Positions 43,163-53,284 of a stretch of DNA of 64,000 nt are shown here, in pieces; position 1 is the first letter of the stretch; the number at the start of each line of letters is the position of its first letter. The stretch covers positions 1 through 64,000 of the forward strand of contig JALKBU010000038.1 in NCBI GenBank assembly GCA_023091735.1. Direction: 5' to 3'. A model generated the notes under the pieces. The model worked only from the letters and a program-made list of their open reading frames with translations. It ran no database searches and was not told the origin of the DNA. A program made the position numbers and the translations under genes. This DNA comes from Trichomonas tenax. Taxonomy: Eukaryota > Parabasalia > Trichomonadida > Trichomonadidae.

Positions 43163-43549
43163 TTTATTCTACATGTATAGTTTCAAAAACAGTTCTTGGA
43201 CTTATTCAATAAATTTATTCTATGGTTATTATGATGTGATGGCGAAAAGATTGATGTCAAATCAAATAATATTACGTGTCAGAAATCATCCTTTCGTCAT
43301 CAAAATTTTTCCATCCAAATTTTGGGGTTCATTTTACCGTTTTATATACATTTGATTTCCAGAATTTGTTTCAATGATATGGAAATTGTCAAAATTTTGG
43401 TTTACATGACATTTTCATTTATGAGTTATCGCGTGTCACTTTTTGTTTGATTATAAGTGTACTCTATACAAAGCAAAAATAATATCAAAAAATAAAAAAA
43501 TGATCGATTGTAATTTGAATGGATTATCAAAACAATAAAAATCATTTAA
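43163..43549. other. Divergent intergenic region
   Basis: It holds TTTACATGAC at 43401-43410 and GTGTCACTTTTT at about 43434-43445, resembling motifs near other genes, and AATCATTTAA directly before the ATG at 43550. Confidence 0.4.
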
Positions 43550-44200
43550 ATGGATGACGAAGAGTGGAACCACGCTGTTAGAGATAAAATGGGGAAGTAT
43601 GTCAAATCCCTTGGATACTTTGCCATGATTTTCTTCCTTATATTCATCATTAATGGCATCTGGCACGCTATTTTAACAAGTAAGCTCGACAAAGAGTTCT
43701 TTTTGTTAGTTGGTGGTAAGGTTCCTCGCGACATCACTATCTCTATATGCGCTTTGTCATTCGGAAGCCTCGTTATCATGATCGTGCTCTTGTGCTCACT
43801 TTATATTTCCGGTACGAAGTTCATTTTACACGCAATTATATGCACAATCACTGTCCTCACGATATTGGGAAACATATTACTTACGTTAACAAACCTAATT
43901 CTCACAGCAAACAAAGCACAAACAAGGTTCCAAAAACAAATTCGCTACTATATCGACAACCAGCCATCTAACGAGGTTGTGTCTGAGTGGATGGAAAGCT
44001 ACAACTGCACAGACATAAAGACATGTGATCCATTCATTAATCGATATGTTTCATTCATTTGCAATGGTGAATTAATTGCTTGCGCTGTGATGCTCTTCGT
44101 CACTATTTCATGTATTATTGGTGTTGTTATTGCTGTTATGAAGATGGGAATGCTGAAGCGACCAGAAGAAGAACCAGGTGAAAATAAGAACTTGGAGTAG
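43550..44200 (+). CDS. Tetraspan membrane protein
   Basis: The 216-residue protein has four hydrophobic helices at about 22-43, 63-85, 88-112 and 172-196. The long loop between helices 3 and 4 contains YNCTDIKTCDP, with two cysteines, and a further cysteine (FICNGE) near helix 4. N- and C-termini are short and charged. The topology resembles tetraspanins, which trichomonads express on flagella and in exosomes, but the CCG motif is absent, so family membership is uncertain. Confidence 0.75.
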   Translation: MDDEEWNHAVRDKMGKYVKSLGYFAMIFFLIFIINGIWHAILTSKLDKEFFLLVGGKVPRDITISICALSFGSLVIMIVLLCSLYISGTKFILHAIICTITVLTILGNILLTLTNLILTANKAQTRFQKQIRYYIDNQPSNEVVSEWMESYNCTDIKTCDPFINRYVSFICNGELIACAVMLFVTISCIIGVVIAVMKMGMLKRPEEEPGENKNLE

Positions 44201-44645
44201 GCATGATTTTATTTATTTTTGTATTGGTATTTTAGTTAGGTCATTAAAATTATAGAACTATTTTATTAAAAATTATTTGATTATTATGAAACAAATAAGC
44301 ATTCCAACACTACGCGCGCGCTTTAATGCACACAAAGGTCTATTTGAATTTTAGTTCGAATATAAGCAACTTTCAATAACTACACAAATATAATATATTT
44401 CCTACACTATGTTAAATTCCGATTTAGATACTTAATAACCATAGCCACATAGATTGTGAAACATAAATTCAAAGTTTCTATATCTTAAAGTAGTTCATTT
44501 TAATAAATTTGAATAATGAATAAAATATTTGTTATATATAATGAGAAAATAACAATGTGTTGGTTAAAAAGAGTGCAAAAATTGTATATTTCACAAAATA
44601 TATTCTATTTACGTGATTCTAAATTTATATTTGATAGGAATATTC
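44201..44645. other. Convergent spacer (3' regions)
   Basis: Lies between the convergent tetraspan and WD40 genes. It contains an alternating CGCGCGCG run near 44315 but no gene. Confidence 0.45.
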
Positions 44646-45863
44646 TTATTCAACAAATGAAAACAGACGAACAGATTTATCCTCAGAGCTAGTGAGGATT
44701 AATAAGTCTGTCTTCGAACCATCTACAAGGCGAACATCGAGTGCATGAACTTCACGCTTGTTTCCTGTGAATTCTCTAACGAGGGAAGCATTGCGGATGT
44801 CCCAAACTCTAACAGAACCATCGCCACATCCAGTGATAACGTATGATTTTGTTGGGTGCCACTTGAGGCAGATAACACGATCTGGGTGCTGCAAAACGTG
44901 GCGAATCTTGAATTCGTTAGAATCGCAGATGCTAAGTGTGCTTCCGAAAGAAGCGATAGCAATCCAAGCGCAGTCTGGTGAGAACTGGATGGAGAGGACC
45001 TCGTTGTTGCCGGTATCGATCTTTCCTAAAACCTTGACATCATCGAAGCGAGAAACAAAGACAACACCATTGGCATCACCTGTAGCAACAAGAATACCTG
45101 TTGGAGATGATGCGCCAGCTGTGATTTGTTCCTGGTGGAAGGTAATTCCTTCCAATTTGCTTGTTGTTTGACCTGTTCTTGGTGACCAGACACGAAGAGA
45201 GCAGTCATAGCTGGCTGTCCAGATTTCAGAGCCATCAGCACGGAAAGAGCCGCAAGAGTTAACATCGGAGTGACCAACATAAACTTTGGCGCATTTGCCT
45301 GTCTTTGCGTTCCAGAACCACGCCATACCATCATCATCACCAGCTAAGCAAGCTGGAAGCGATGGATGGAAGTTTAACCAACGAATTTCCTTTGTTGGGC
45401 CGATTAAGTCAGCCAAAAGCTTTCCTGTCAATGTGTCCCATGTCTTGACAAGACCACTGACGTCAGCTGTAGCGAGAATTGTGCCGTCTGCTGAGAAAGC
45501 GAGGCAACTAACTGAATCAACGTGTCCTTTTAAGATAAATTTGGCAGATTCCTCAACACCTTCCGCTATCTTCTTGATGTGGTATAAAACTGCTGTGTCA
45601 TCTCCACCGCCTGAAGCGAATGCGATGCAACCATTTGATAATGTCTTTTGTGCGAATGCTGTTGCGTAAACTGGATCTTTGTGCTCAAAGAACGATTTGA
45701 TTGACTGATCTTCGACGTTTATGTCTTCTTCCTCGAAGAAATCTTCTTCTTCACCGAGTGGTTGTTGGTCGATTACAATTTCTGGGCCATTCTCCTCCTC
45801 GGCTTCGAACATTTCTTCCTCTTCCATCTGTTTTGTGTTCGGCTGTGTATCTTTGTTAGACAT
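44646..45863 (-). CDS. AAMP: WD40 protein AAMP/SQT1
   Basis: The 405-residue protein has an acidic N-terminus (about 1-55, runs of Glu and Asp) and then seven to eight WD40 repeats. These include GHVDSVSCLAFSADGTILAT, ATADVSGLVKTWD, GCGDGSVRVWD and TSSEDKSVRLFSF. Acidic start, repeat order and length fit AAMP/Sqt1, the dedicated chaperone of ribosomal protein uL16 during 60S assembly. DNAJC21 at 27947 acts in the same general pathway but is not linked. The ATG is supported by length and by the acidic leader. Confidence 0.88.
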   Translation of the reverse strand: MSNKDTQPNTKQMEEEEMFEAEEENGPEIVIDQQPLGEEEDFFEEEDINVEDQSIKSFFEHKDPVYATAFAQKTLSNGCIAFASGGGDDTAVLYHIKKIAEGVEESAKFILKGHVDSVSCLAFSADGTILATADVSGLVKTWDTLTGKLLADLIGPTKEIRWLNFHPSLPACLAGDDDGMAWFWNAKTGKCAKVYVGHSDVNSCGSFRADGSEIWTASYDCSLRVWSPRTGQTTSKLEGITFHQEQITAGASSPTGILVATGDANGVVFVSRFDDVKVLGKIDTGNNEVLSIQFSPDCAWIAIASFGSTLSICDSNEFKIRHVLQHPDRVICLKWHPTKSYVITGCGDGSVRVWDIRNASLVREFTGNKREVHALDVRLVDGSKTDLLILTSSEDKSVRLFSFVE

Positions 45864-46468
45864 CGCAGCTGATTTTTTTATAAAGATTTTTAGATTTTTT
45901 TTAAATAAGTCTGTCAGGATCTCAAGATTTTTTTTTGTGTCTCATTTTTCATACATAGCGGTCTTTAATTTGTTCTTTTCGTACCTTTACATGCTGTAAT
46001 GGGATTTTTTCATTAATGCGGGTCAAATTGATTTCATAATTTTGATAATTTTGTTGTATTTCGTTAACAACCATTTGTGTATTATATATTCTTCAAGTGT
46101 AATCTTTTTATCACTATTTTATAGCCAAAATCAAAATATTATATTTTTATCAAATCTAATTTTTACGTTTTGTGATTTCTGATAGCTCAAAATATGTATC
46201 CTGTTCATTTCTCTATTAATAGTTTTAAACAAATAAGTTCATTCTCAGATATTAATCTGAATATATTATTATCGACTAATTTGTCTTAAGAGAGCAAAAT
46301 ATAAATGGTCAGCCTTTTATGTGGTTGAATTCTTGTTTGAATGAAATTTGATATAATTGTATAATAAAATTAGTTCAGAGTTCAATATTAGCACAGTTTT
46401 AGTTCGATATCTATAGTCATGAGAATAGAAAGAAAAGACGATACTGAAAGCAAAGATGAATAAAATAC
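45864..46468. other. 600-bp spacer
   Basis: Contains TTTACATG at 45986-45993; nothing coding is supported. Confidence 0.4.
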
Positions 46469-46921
46469 TTAAACATCCTTTGCGTATAATTTTGTCCATT
46501 CACGTGCTGTCTCTTGAGCTCCCTTTCGGTCAGTCGCGTAGTGTTGACAAATCTGGGTTTCTAATGGATCTTCGAGGCATGGTTCACACATGAGTGATTG
46601 GATGGAAAGGACTGTTGTTTCAATATTCATAACAGGCGTCCACTCGGATTTAAGAATATCTAAGCAAATTCTACCAAGTTTATCAATATTTGGATGATAA
46701 ATCTTTGTAAGCATGTGTGCTTTTGGTGGTTCGATTGGATATTTATCAGTTAAAAACAACTCGAGCTTGAATTTGCCACCTTCGAATGGTGTTGATGGTG
46801 GACCATCAATAACAACAAAGAAATGGTGCAAGTTTTCTGGATTTTGCTTAATTGAAATGCCAGGAGGAAGGCTTGTCGACATCTTTTTGACCTCCATCAT
46901 GATTCTTTTCTCAGGGTTCAT
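46469..46921 (-). CDS. UBC13: Ubiquitin-conjugating enzyme E2, UBC13 type
   Basis: The 150-residue E2 core is complete. It has the HPN box KIYHPNIDKLGRICLDIL (76-78) and catalytic Cys86, followed by LKSEWTPVMNI and the C-terminal helix AREWTKLYA. These segments match UBC13/UBE2N closely. UBC13 builds lysine-63 ubiquitin chains with a UEV partner in DNA damage tolerance and endocytosis. The ATG at 46921 gives the standard E2 length and follows TTTTCATCA; an upstream TTG frame is not needed. Confidence 0.93.
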   Translation of the reverse strand: MNPEKRIMMEVKKMSTSLPPGISIKQNPENLHHFFVVIDGPPSTPFEGGKFKLELFLTDKYPIEPPKAHMLTKIYHPNIDKLGRICLDILKSEWTPVMNIETTVLSIQSLMCEPCLEDPLETQICQHYATDRKGAQETAREWTKLYAKDV

Positions 46922-47566
46922 TGATGAAAAGAAAGAAGCCGATAGCAATGTAAAGCGTCAGATGTAAAACCATGTAAACTGTCAGAAATCAAAACATCAT
47001 TTTTCAAAACTGATCCACCATAAGTTTAGCATATCACAGATCACTAAATAAGTTAAGCTAAACAAAATGTGAATACACCATATCTATATCATCAAAATTT
47101 GTAATAACGAATGTTTAATCTCAATTCATTTCATAACAAATGTAATATATATTGGCATGCAACATCAATATTAGTTATATACATTATTTGTTTCGAATAA
47201 ATATAATAGTTAACACATTCAGATACAATTTTTTGGTCATATTTCGAATTAATTTTAATTAATTTTGATAATTTTAAGGCATGCGTTCAGTATATATTTC
47301 ATCAATATTTCAGCAATATAAATATATCCAAATTAGAATTCAATTATAAAAAGACTTGATGAATGAAGAAATTTACATCAATAAAACTTATATTATCTTT
47401 AGCTTTGTCATAAGCATTAAATAACGTTCTGTGAGCTTGGTTACAGTCTTGGATAGTCTATAACAATAATGAATCATGGAATCACAAAGTGTTTGTGATA
47501 AATGTAAAATATCAAAATATTTTGTAAAGTGTCAAAAATAGGAGGCAGCATTTTGTAAACTTTCAA
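46922..47566. promoter_or_regulatory. Divergent intergenic region with promoter motifs
   Basis: Near the UBC13 side lie GATGTAAAAC and CATGTAAA (46971-46978) with a TGTCAG. Near the RPC11 side lies TGTAAAGTGTCAAAA (47523-47537), 30 bp before the ATG. No gene is seen between. Confidence 0.45.
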
Positions 47567-47896
47567 ATGTCTACGCATTCTTTCTGCCCTGTTTGTGGAA
47601 ATTTGCTCCTCGTTGACACTTCCGGCGACAGAACGCAGCTGAAATGCCGTGCGTGCAATTTCGTCATGGGTTTTATTGGTAGAACCGTTCAATCAGCTCC
47701 ATTAAATCCTCTCGATGTTAAAGCTTTAATCACGAACGATGATGCAATGAGTTTCCAGAACAAGACGCAGGCCAGATGTGATAAGTGCGGACACATGGAA
47801 GCATTATTCACAGAAATCCAAATCAGATCTGCCGATGAACCTGCTACACTCTTCTTCAAGTGCTGCAAATGTGGCAACACATGGCGTGAAGGATAA
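47567..47896 (+). CDS. POLR3K: RNA polymerase III subunit RPC11 (POLR3K)
   Basis: The 109-residue protein has two zinc ribbons, C7/C10/C27/C30 and C71/C74/C99/C102. The second carries QIRSADEPATLFFKCC with the acidic pair D90-E91, which promotes transcript cleavage. RSADEP is specific for RPC11, as opposed to RPA12 and RPB9. The subunit is needed for Pol III termination and reinitiation, hence for tRNA genes such as the two here. Length equals the human protein. The ATG is 3-5 nt after TTTCA. Confidence 0.95.
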   Translation: MSTHSFCPVCGNLLLVDTSGDRTQLKCRACNFVMGFIGRTVQSAPLNPLDVKALITNDDAMSFQNKTQARCDKCGHMEALFTEIQIRSADEPATLFFKCCKCGNTWREG

Positions 47897-47982
47897 TTTT
47901 TCACGCAATTACACATTTTTTCTCTTTGTATTTATATTGATTTAAAAATAGAATTTAAATTTATGATAATATATCAAATACT

Positions 47983-48693
47983 TTATTCTGTTTTTCTCAT
48001 TGTCTTCCTATAAGCAATGAGTTTTTCTTTGTTTGGACCATCTAACTCAATTAATTGATCTACAATTTGATGATTTAAAGGATCAAGAAGGAGAGCCTTA
48101 GATAACTGCTTCCTTGCGATTTCTTTATTGTTATCTCCATCAATGCTCAATCTTGCCTTAGCAGCATGTTGATAAAATGCAGGATCATCGTTAACAAAGC
48201 TAATAGCTTCTTCGTATGCGAATGCAGCACGCTCGAATGCTTTTTCTTTCATATAGAGGTGTCCTAACTCAATCCAAGCCAATACATCATCGTAGAAAAT
48301 TTCAAGATGTCTAACGTAAGAATTGATTTGAGTAATTGTATCTTTGCTATCGTTGACGAATAAAAGAACTCTCGAATAAAGGATTTCATCGGGATGGTGA
48401 TCAGACCATTCTAACAATTGCTCTGTTAAATTGTCAATATCGTAGCCTTGATTTATTCTGAGAAGCCATTTGAGAAGCTGATATGGTCCAGTGTGATCGC
48501 GGTTTTTGACGAGCTTTTTCTGTATTTTCTTTGCAAACTCATTATTTTCCTCTTTCTTTGATAAAGCGCAGACAATACCAATTTTGCACATATATTCGTC
48601 ACCAATCTTGTCAATGTTGACTGAGCGAAGTTTGTCAGCAAGTGCCTCGTTTCTGAATCCAATGCTGCGCTCAACTTCGGCCTGGAACTCCAT
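47983..48693 (-). CDS. EMC2: ER membrane complex subunit 2 (EMC2)-like TPR protein
   Basis: The 236-residue all-helical protein has TPR units. The segment LAWIELGHLYMKEKAFERAA followed by FAYEEAISF matches the [20 protein letters not shown] segment of EMC2. Further helices (ARKQLSKALLLDPLNHQI) match its next repeat. EMC2 is the cytosolic scaffold of the ER membrane insertase. The protein is a little shorter than human EMC2. GAAAAAGTGACAAATT directly precedes the ATG. The gene converges on RPC11 with 86 bp between. Confidence 0.82.
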   Translation of the reverse strand: MEFQAEVERSIGFRNEALADKLRSVNIDKIGDEYMCKIGIVCALSKKEENNEFAKKIQKKLVKNRDHTGPYQLLKWLLRINQGYDIDNLTEQLLEWSDHHPDEILYSRVLLFVNDSKDTITQINSYVRHLEIFYDDVLAWIELGHLYMKEKAFERAAFAYEEAISFVNDDPAFYQHAAKARLSIDGDNNKEIARKQLSKALLLDPLNHQIVDQLIELDGPNKEKLIAYRKTMRKTE

Positions 48694-48981
48694 AATTTGT
48701 CACTTTTTCATCAAGCAAAATGATCTTTTTATGTTTTTATTATAAAACTAATCTTCCAATAGCATATCATTCTTCAATTTGCTTTTTTTGTTCAAAGATT
48801 TAAAATCAAGAATTTTTCCCCCTCGGGATATTTTCATTTGGCTTTTAACCAAATTGAACTCTCAAATTCTTATCTAAATAGTATTAATACATTTTATACT
48901 TCATAATGTATATATTTATGTATATTGCATTACTTTGTCATTTGTTAGTTTCGAGATACATTAAAATCAAATTATCATTAA
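48694..48981. other. Spacer upstream of EMC2
   Basis: AAAAAGTGACA at 48699-48709 (minus strand) lies next to the EMC2 ATG. Beyond it nothing is recognised up to the inverted-repeat element. Confidence 0.4.
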
Positions 48982-50937
48982 GACCCGACTTGCATGTAAA
49001 AGTGACAATTCACCTTAAATTTTTTGATGATTTTTCCTTCTAATAATATATAGGGCATCTCACTTTTTGGATTTGCCCAGTCCTGCAAGCTTCATAACTT
49101 CCTATCAGATTCATATAATTCAAATCTGATTTGACCCTTAAGGAATTATCATATATACTCTATATCTTTATCATGTAAACTCTCCACTTTAATGATGTTA
49201 TCGCCATATAACCAGCGTATTTTTTAAGTGTATTAAAAAGAATCGCTTTAGAAAAGTTTTTATAGCGATGACTTATAGACTCAAGCCGAAAACTCTACTA
49301 ATAATATGTATATTGTGCACAATCCAGACTATGAGATATGCATCAAAAGCTTATCGATAAATAGAATTAGATCTGATATCCTGCAATCATACTTATTATA
49401 CATATATATAATCTTATTAGGTGATACAGATATATAAGGATATGTGATTATTGATACTTATATATGTCAAGCACTGCCGTGCTAATTTATAATATAGTAA
49501 AATTGTCTAATTTAATACTAAAAAATTATTCCAATTCAATATTGCTTATATTGATTTATTTTATCATTAAATCATGAGAATATATCACATATATCATGGA
49601 ATTAATGATATATTATGTACTTTCCCTATAAACATCTGAAATCTCATCAACATCTCACTACAAAAGCAAGATCAACAATATCTGCTTCTAACATAATGTA
49701 GAGAGGTACCAAGAATCCCTTAGAGCCGCTTTCAAAACTTATTTATACCAAACACAGACAAAGTTATTCCACTTGCGGGCCTACGCCGTTTCACCCCTCC
49801 GGATGCCCTTTTTCTTAATGCCAAACAAATAGCATAGCCAATTTAAGTGAAATTATTTATAAATGTGAATATTTAAACAATGTTAGTTTTATTACGAGAT
49901 TATCATTTTGATGTATAAATAACCGAGACTAAATCACTCAATAAATACATTATTTCTGGATTGTTGTTAGTAGTATTGCTCCTTTGAAAATGATAAAACG
50001 CTCTGTTCAGTGTTTAAATGCAGCGAAAACAGTCTGCTAAAATAATGTTATCAATAATGGGGAGTGTATTGCTTCATATCTCGGGATACCGTTTAGACTT
50101 GCGATCCATGCATACATTGTTCCTATATGCATATAGATGCTATGCCTAAAGTTTCAACCCGAAATGTTTTGAAAATAAAGAGTTCCACACCTTATATATA
50201 CCCATTGAAATAAGCATATAAAGCAAAAATTCCGACTGCTGAGTGCTCATTTTGTATATCCATATCGGATTACCTTATGAAATAACAGCTGAACATTGAA
50301 TAAATTGTTGATTTTCTATTTTTATTAACAAAACAATGTTGAGAGTTAGCAAGCTTACAGTTGGTATCTAAATTGCATAATTCATTCGTAAGAGCTCATG
50401 TAGAAACATTTGAATTTTTGAAAAATTTTATTCCTCATAAATAAATGATTTTTGTTGATAAAATAGATAAAACGCATTAACCAAATGTGTTTTGTGTGCT
50501 TATTTTGGCATAAATGTCCTTTAGAGACATATCACTTTGACATGCAAGTCTCAGCTTTTTTCAGCATATTTCAACCTTCTGTTTCTTAGGTAAATAATAG
50601 GAATTAGAAGATATCTCCTATGTATACCCGATCCAAAAAAATCTAGTTGTTATCTAACAAAGAAAATCATGAAAATACCGATCAGGTATGGCTGTGCAAA
50701 ATAAGGTTAAAATAATTCATCAGAACTCGAATTTTGCGAATTTTTTTGAGTTGAAATAAATTATGAAATTATCAAAATCTGATACCGCATACATCTAGCA
50801 TATACATAGAAGTGGCATGGTATATAAAATTTTTTTATTCAAATTCACACCAGGTTTCTCTAAGCTTCCTGCAAAAGTATCATTTCATCTCATAAGGTTA
50901 TATTTTTGAATAGTTTACATCCAATGCAAGTCGGGCC
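48982..50937. mobile_element. 1,956-bp inverted-repeat element flanked by TTAA
   Basis: The left end GACCCGACTTGCATGTAAA and the right end, reverse-complemented (GGCCCGACTTGCA, then TTGG, then ATGTAAA), are inverted copies. TTAA flanks both (48978-48981 and 50938-50941). The interior is AT-rich without a recognisable gene, so it looks like a non-autonomous DNA transposon using TTAA or TA sites. Its end sequences differ from those of the 17050-18099 element, so it is a separate family. Confidence 0.7.
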
Positions 50938-50941
50938 TTAA

Positions 50942-51574
50942 AGATCCAATTCCTACATGGCGAGGATCTGAAAGACCAGCAACTCGTTATTGATCGATTT
51001 TCAGGACGAGATAGATAAATTGGAAAGGGTTATTGGCGACTTAAATCTTAAAATTAATTTAATTTGTAACAGCTGTATAGCATATGTGCATGATCTCAAC
51101 ACATGCACCAAAGGCTTGTTGTTGGATTCTTCACCTTAATTATGTACTCCAAATTCCTGAATCCGTTTACATTTTCAAAAAATGAGAACTGGCACATTTT
51201 CAAGAGTTACACACCTCTTCTAAAATAAGATGAGGCAAATCGAGCATATAACACTGCTGTAAGGTAAATAACCTTTACAGGAAATGAGTGTTTTAAAATG
51301 ATAACATCTTTTTGATTTGAAGAATGAAATCTGTGATCTGACATGTAAAGTGAAATTATAGTAACAAAAATGGTTTAAAAAATAATAAATATCCATCTTT
51401 TTATCTAAAAATATATTGCTTTAATAATTGTTCTTCGAGACCTATTTAAATATATAAACATAAGTTGAAATAGCCTAATTATTAGGTGAAAAAAGTGTAA
51501 CAAATAATTTACATGTCAGATTTTTGCAACATTTTTGGCAAGTTAAAAAATGACGATAATTTATTAAAAAAATA
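50942..51574. promoter_or_regulatory. Upstream region of the PHO91-like gene
   Basis: GACATGTAAAGTG at 51340-51352 and an inverted TTTACATGTCAG at 51508-51519 lie 235 and 67 bp before the ATG. The same sequence occurs upstream of MSRB (6781). No coding segment is seen. Confidence 0.45.
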
Positions 51575-53140
51575 ATGCAGTCCTTTTCCATGAATAATTC
51601 AAATGATCCAGCGGAAGAGAGCTCATACGCACGCATGAAGCGCGTCGTCAACATGGACAACTCAGAAGTTCGCAATAGCGTTTACACAGTCCAACGCGCG
51701 CAAGAAAAATCCAAAGTTTCTTCATTCCTTCCTATAATCGGCATCATCATCTTCGTCGTGTTCTACATGTCCCCAATTCTCTCTAACAGCCCTGTGGCAC
51801 ACACCTGTATCTCTATTCTTTTATTTGCTGCTTATTGCTGGGGAACTGAGTTCATTCCTTCATACACTACAGCGTACGTCGTTTGCCTCCTCTGTGTGTG
51901 GCTTCGCGTCGGCTACGATCAAACAACAGGAACTAGAATGACGGCTGTAGATCTTGCGACGAGATTCGCATCTAAATTCATGGAACCAATCATTCTTGTG
52001 TTCTTGGGCTCTCTGACGATGAGTGCTGCACTTACAAAACTCGCAATCACTGACCGCGTTTCGTCATTTTTACTTTCTCGCATTTCGCCAAAGCCAGGAA
52101 TCGTTTTAATCGCAATCATGTGCCTTAACTATGTCATCGCTGCATTTTTGTCGAATGTCGCTTCGACAACACTCGTTTTAACATTTTCTCTTCCAATCGT
52201 TCGCTCTCTCGATCCATCCGATCAATTCATCAAGGCTCTCCTTCTTGGTCTTGCATGGAGTGGTAACATTGGAGGAATGGCGACAACTATTTCTTCACCA
52301 CAAAATATCATTGCCATTAAGTATATCAGTGAAACTGTTTCCGTTTCTTTCCTCCAGTGGATGGCATTTGCAATTCCTGGATCAATCATTTTCCTGCTTG
52401 CTTCATGGGGATATTTGATTCTTTGGTTCAAACCAGGCGTTTCAGAGCTCAAGATATCCAGCGATAACGAGTTCAGCCCATGGACATGGAAGCACACTAT
52501 TGCGTGTGCAACAACCGTCGCTACAATTGTTTTATGGGTCTTACAAGACAAGCTTTCATTCTTCCTTGGGCACGTCGGCATTACATCATTAATTCCAGTT
52601 ATTGTTTTCTTTTGCACCGGAATTCTCACATCTGAAGACTTTGGAGCCCTCAGATGGTCGACATTAGTTTTGATGGGCGGTGGTCTCGCTCTCGGCGAAG
52701 CGATGAAGATTTCTGGACTTTTGGATATCTTCGCAGATATGATTGCTTCACACTTGCATAACCTCAATGTTTATGTCGTGCTTTTGTTGTTGTTAGTCAT
52801 TGAGGCTATATTAACATCTGTTATTAACCACACATCTGCTGCCGCCATCTTATTCCCTGTGATTCAAGTAATCGGTGACAAGCTCAATGCAACAACAGAA
52901 TTGCTGACATGCTGTGCTTTAATGATTTCTTGCTCTCAGCTCTTCCACATCTCCAGCTTCCCTAATGCTCTTATCTCAGGTGTACAGAAACACCAGAGAA
53001 TGGATCCAAACAAGCTATCTTCAGAATCGTTCCTTGGCGGCAAAGAATTCTTCATGTATGGATGGCCCACAGAAGTCATCGCAATTGTTATCCATCTTGC
53101 CGTATCAAAGAGCATTGTTATGGGCCTTCATCTCAAATAG
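51575..53140 (+). CDS. DASS/SLC13-type anion transporter, PHO91-like
   Basis: The 521-residue protein has about 12 hydrophobic helices. The paired signatures are AAFLSNVASTTLVLTFSLPI and GLAWSGNIGGMATTISSPQN, and later VINHTSAAAILFPVI. The SSPQN box matches yeast Pho91, the vacuolar low-affinity phosphate transporter, more than citrate carriers. The N-terminal SPX domain of Pho91 is absent; a 50-residue polar leader takes its place. Phosphate or another anion is the probable cargo, with sodium or protons as co-substrate. Confidence 0.88.
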   Translation: MQSFSMNNSNDPAEESSYARMKRVVNMDNSEVRNSVYTVQRAQEKSKVSSFLPIIGIIIFVVFYMSPILSNSPVAHTCISILLFAAYCWGTEFIPSYTTAYVVCLLCVWLRVGYDQTTGTRMTAVDLATRFASKFMEPIILVFLGSLTMSAALTKLAITDRVSSFLLSRISPKPGIVLIAIMCLNYVIAAFLSNVASTTLVLTFSLPIVRSLDPSDQFIKALLLGLAWSGNIGGMATTISSPQNIIAIKYISETVSVSFLQWMAFAIPGSIIFLLASWGYLILWFKPGVSELKISSDNEFSPWTWKHTIACATTVATIVLWVLQDKLSFFLGHVGITSLIPVIVFFCTGILTSEDFGALRWSTLVLMGGGLALGEAMKISGLLDIFADMIASHLHNLNVYVVLLLLLVIEAILTSVINHTSAAAILFPVIQVIGDKLNATTELLTCCALMISCSQLFHISSFPNALISGVQKHQRMDPNKLSSESFLGGKEFFMYGWPTEVIAIVIHLAVSKSIVMGLHLK

Positions 53141-53284
53141 AAAATAAACAAATTCTCTCTAGTTTTTTTTTAAAAAATCTCAACTTTTTAAAAAAAAAGT
53201 TGTATTTTTGAATATGAACATAAAATTCGTTTTTAAATAATAGTACTGGGTATCAATGAGTCGAAAATAGCATGGACATATATG

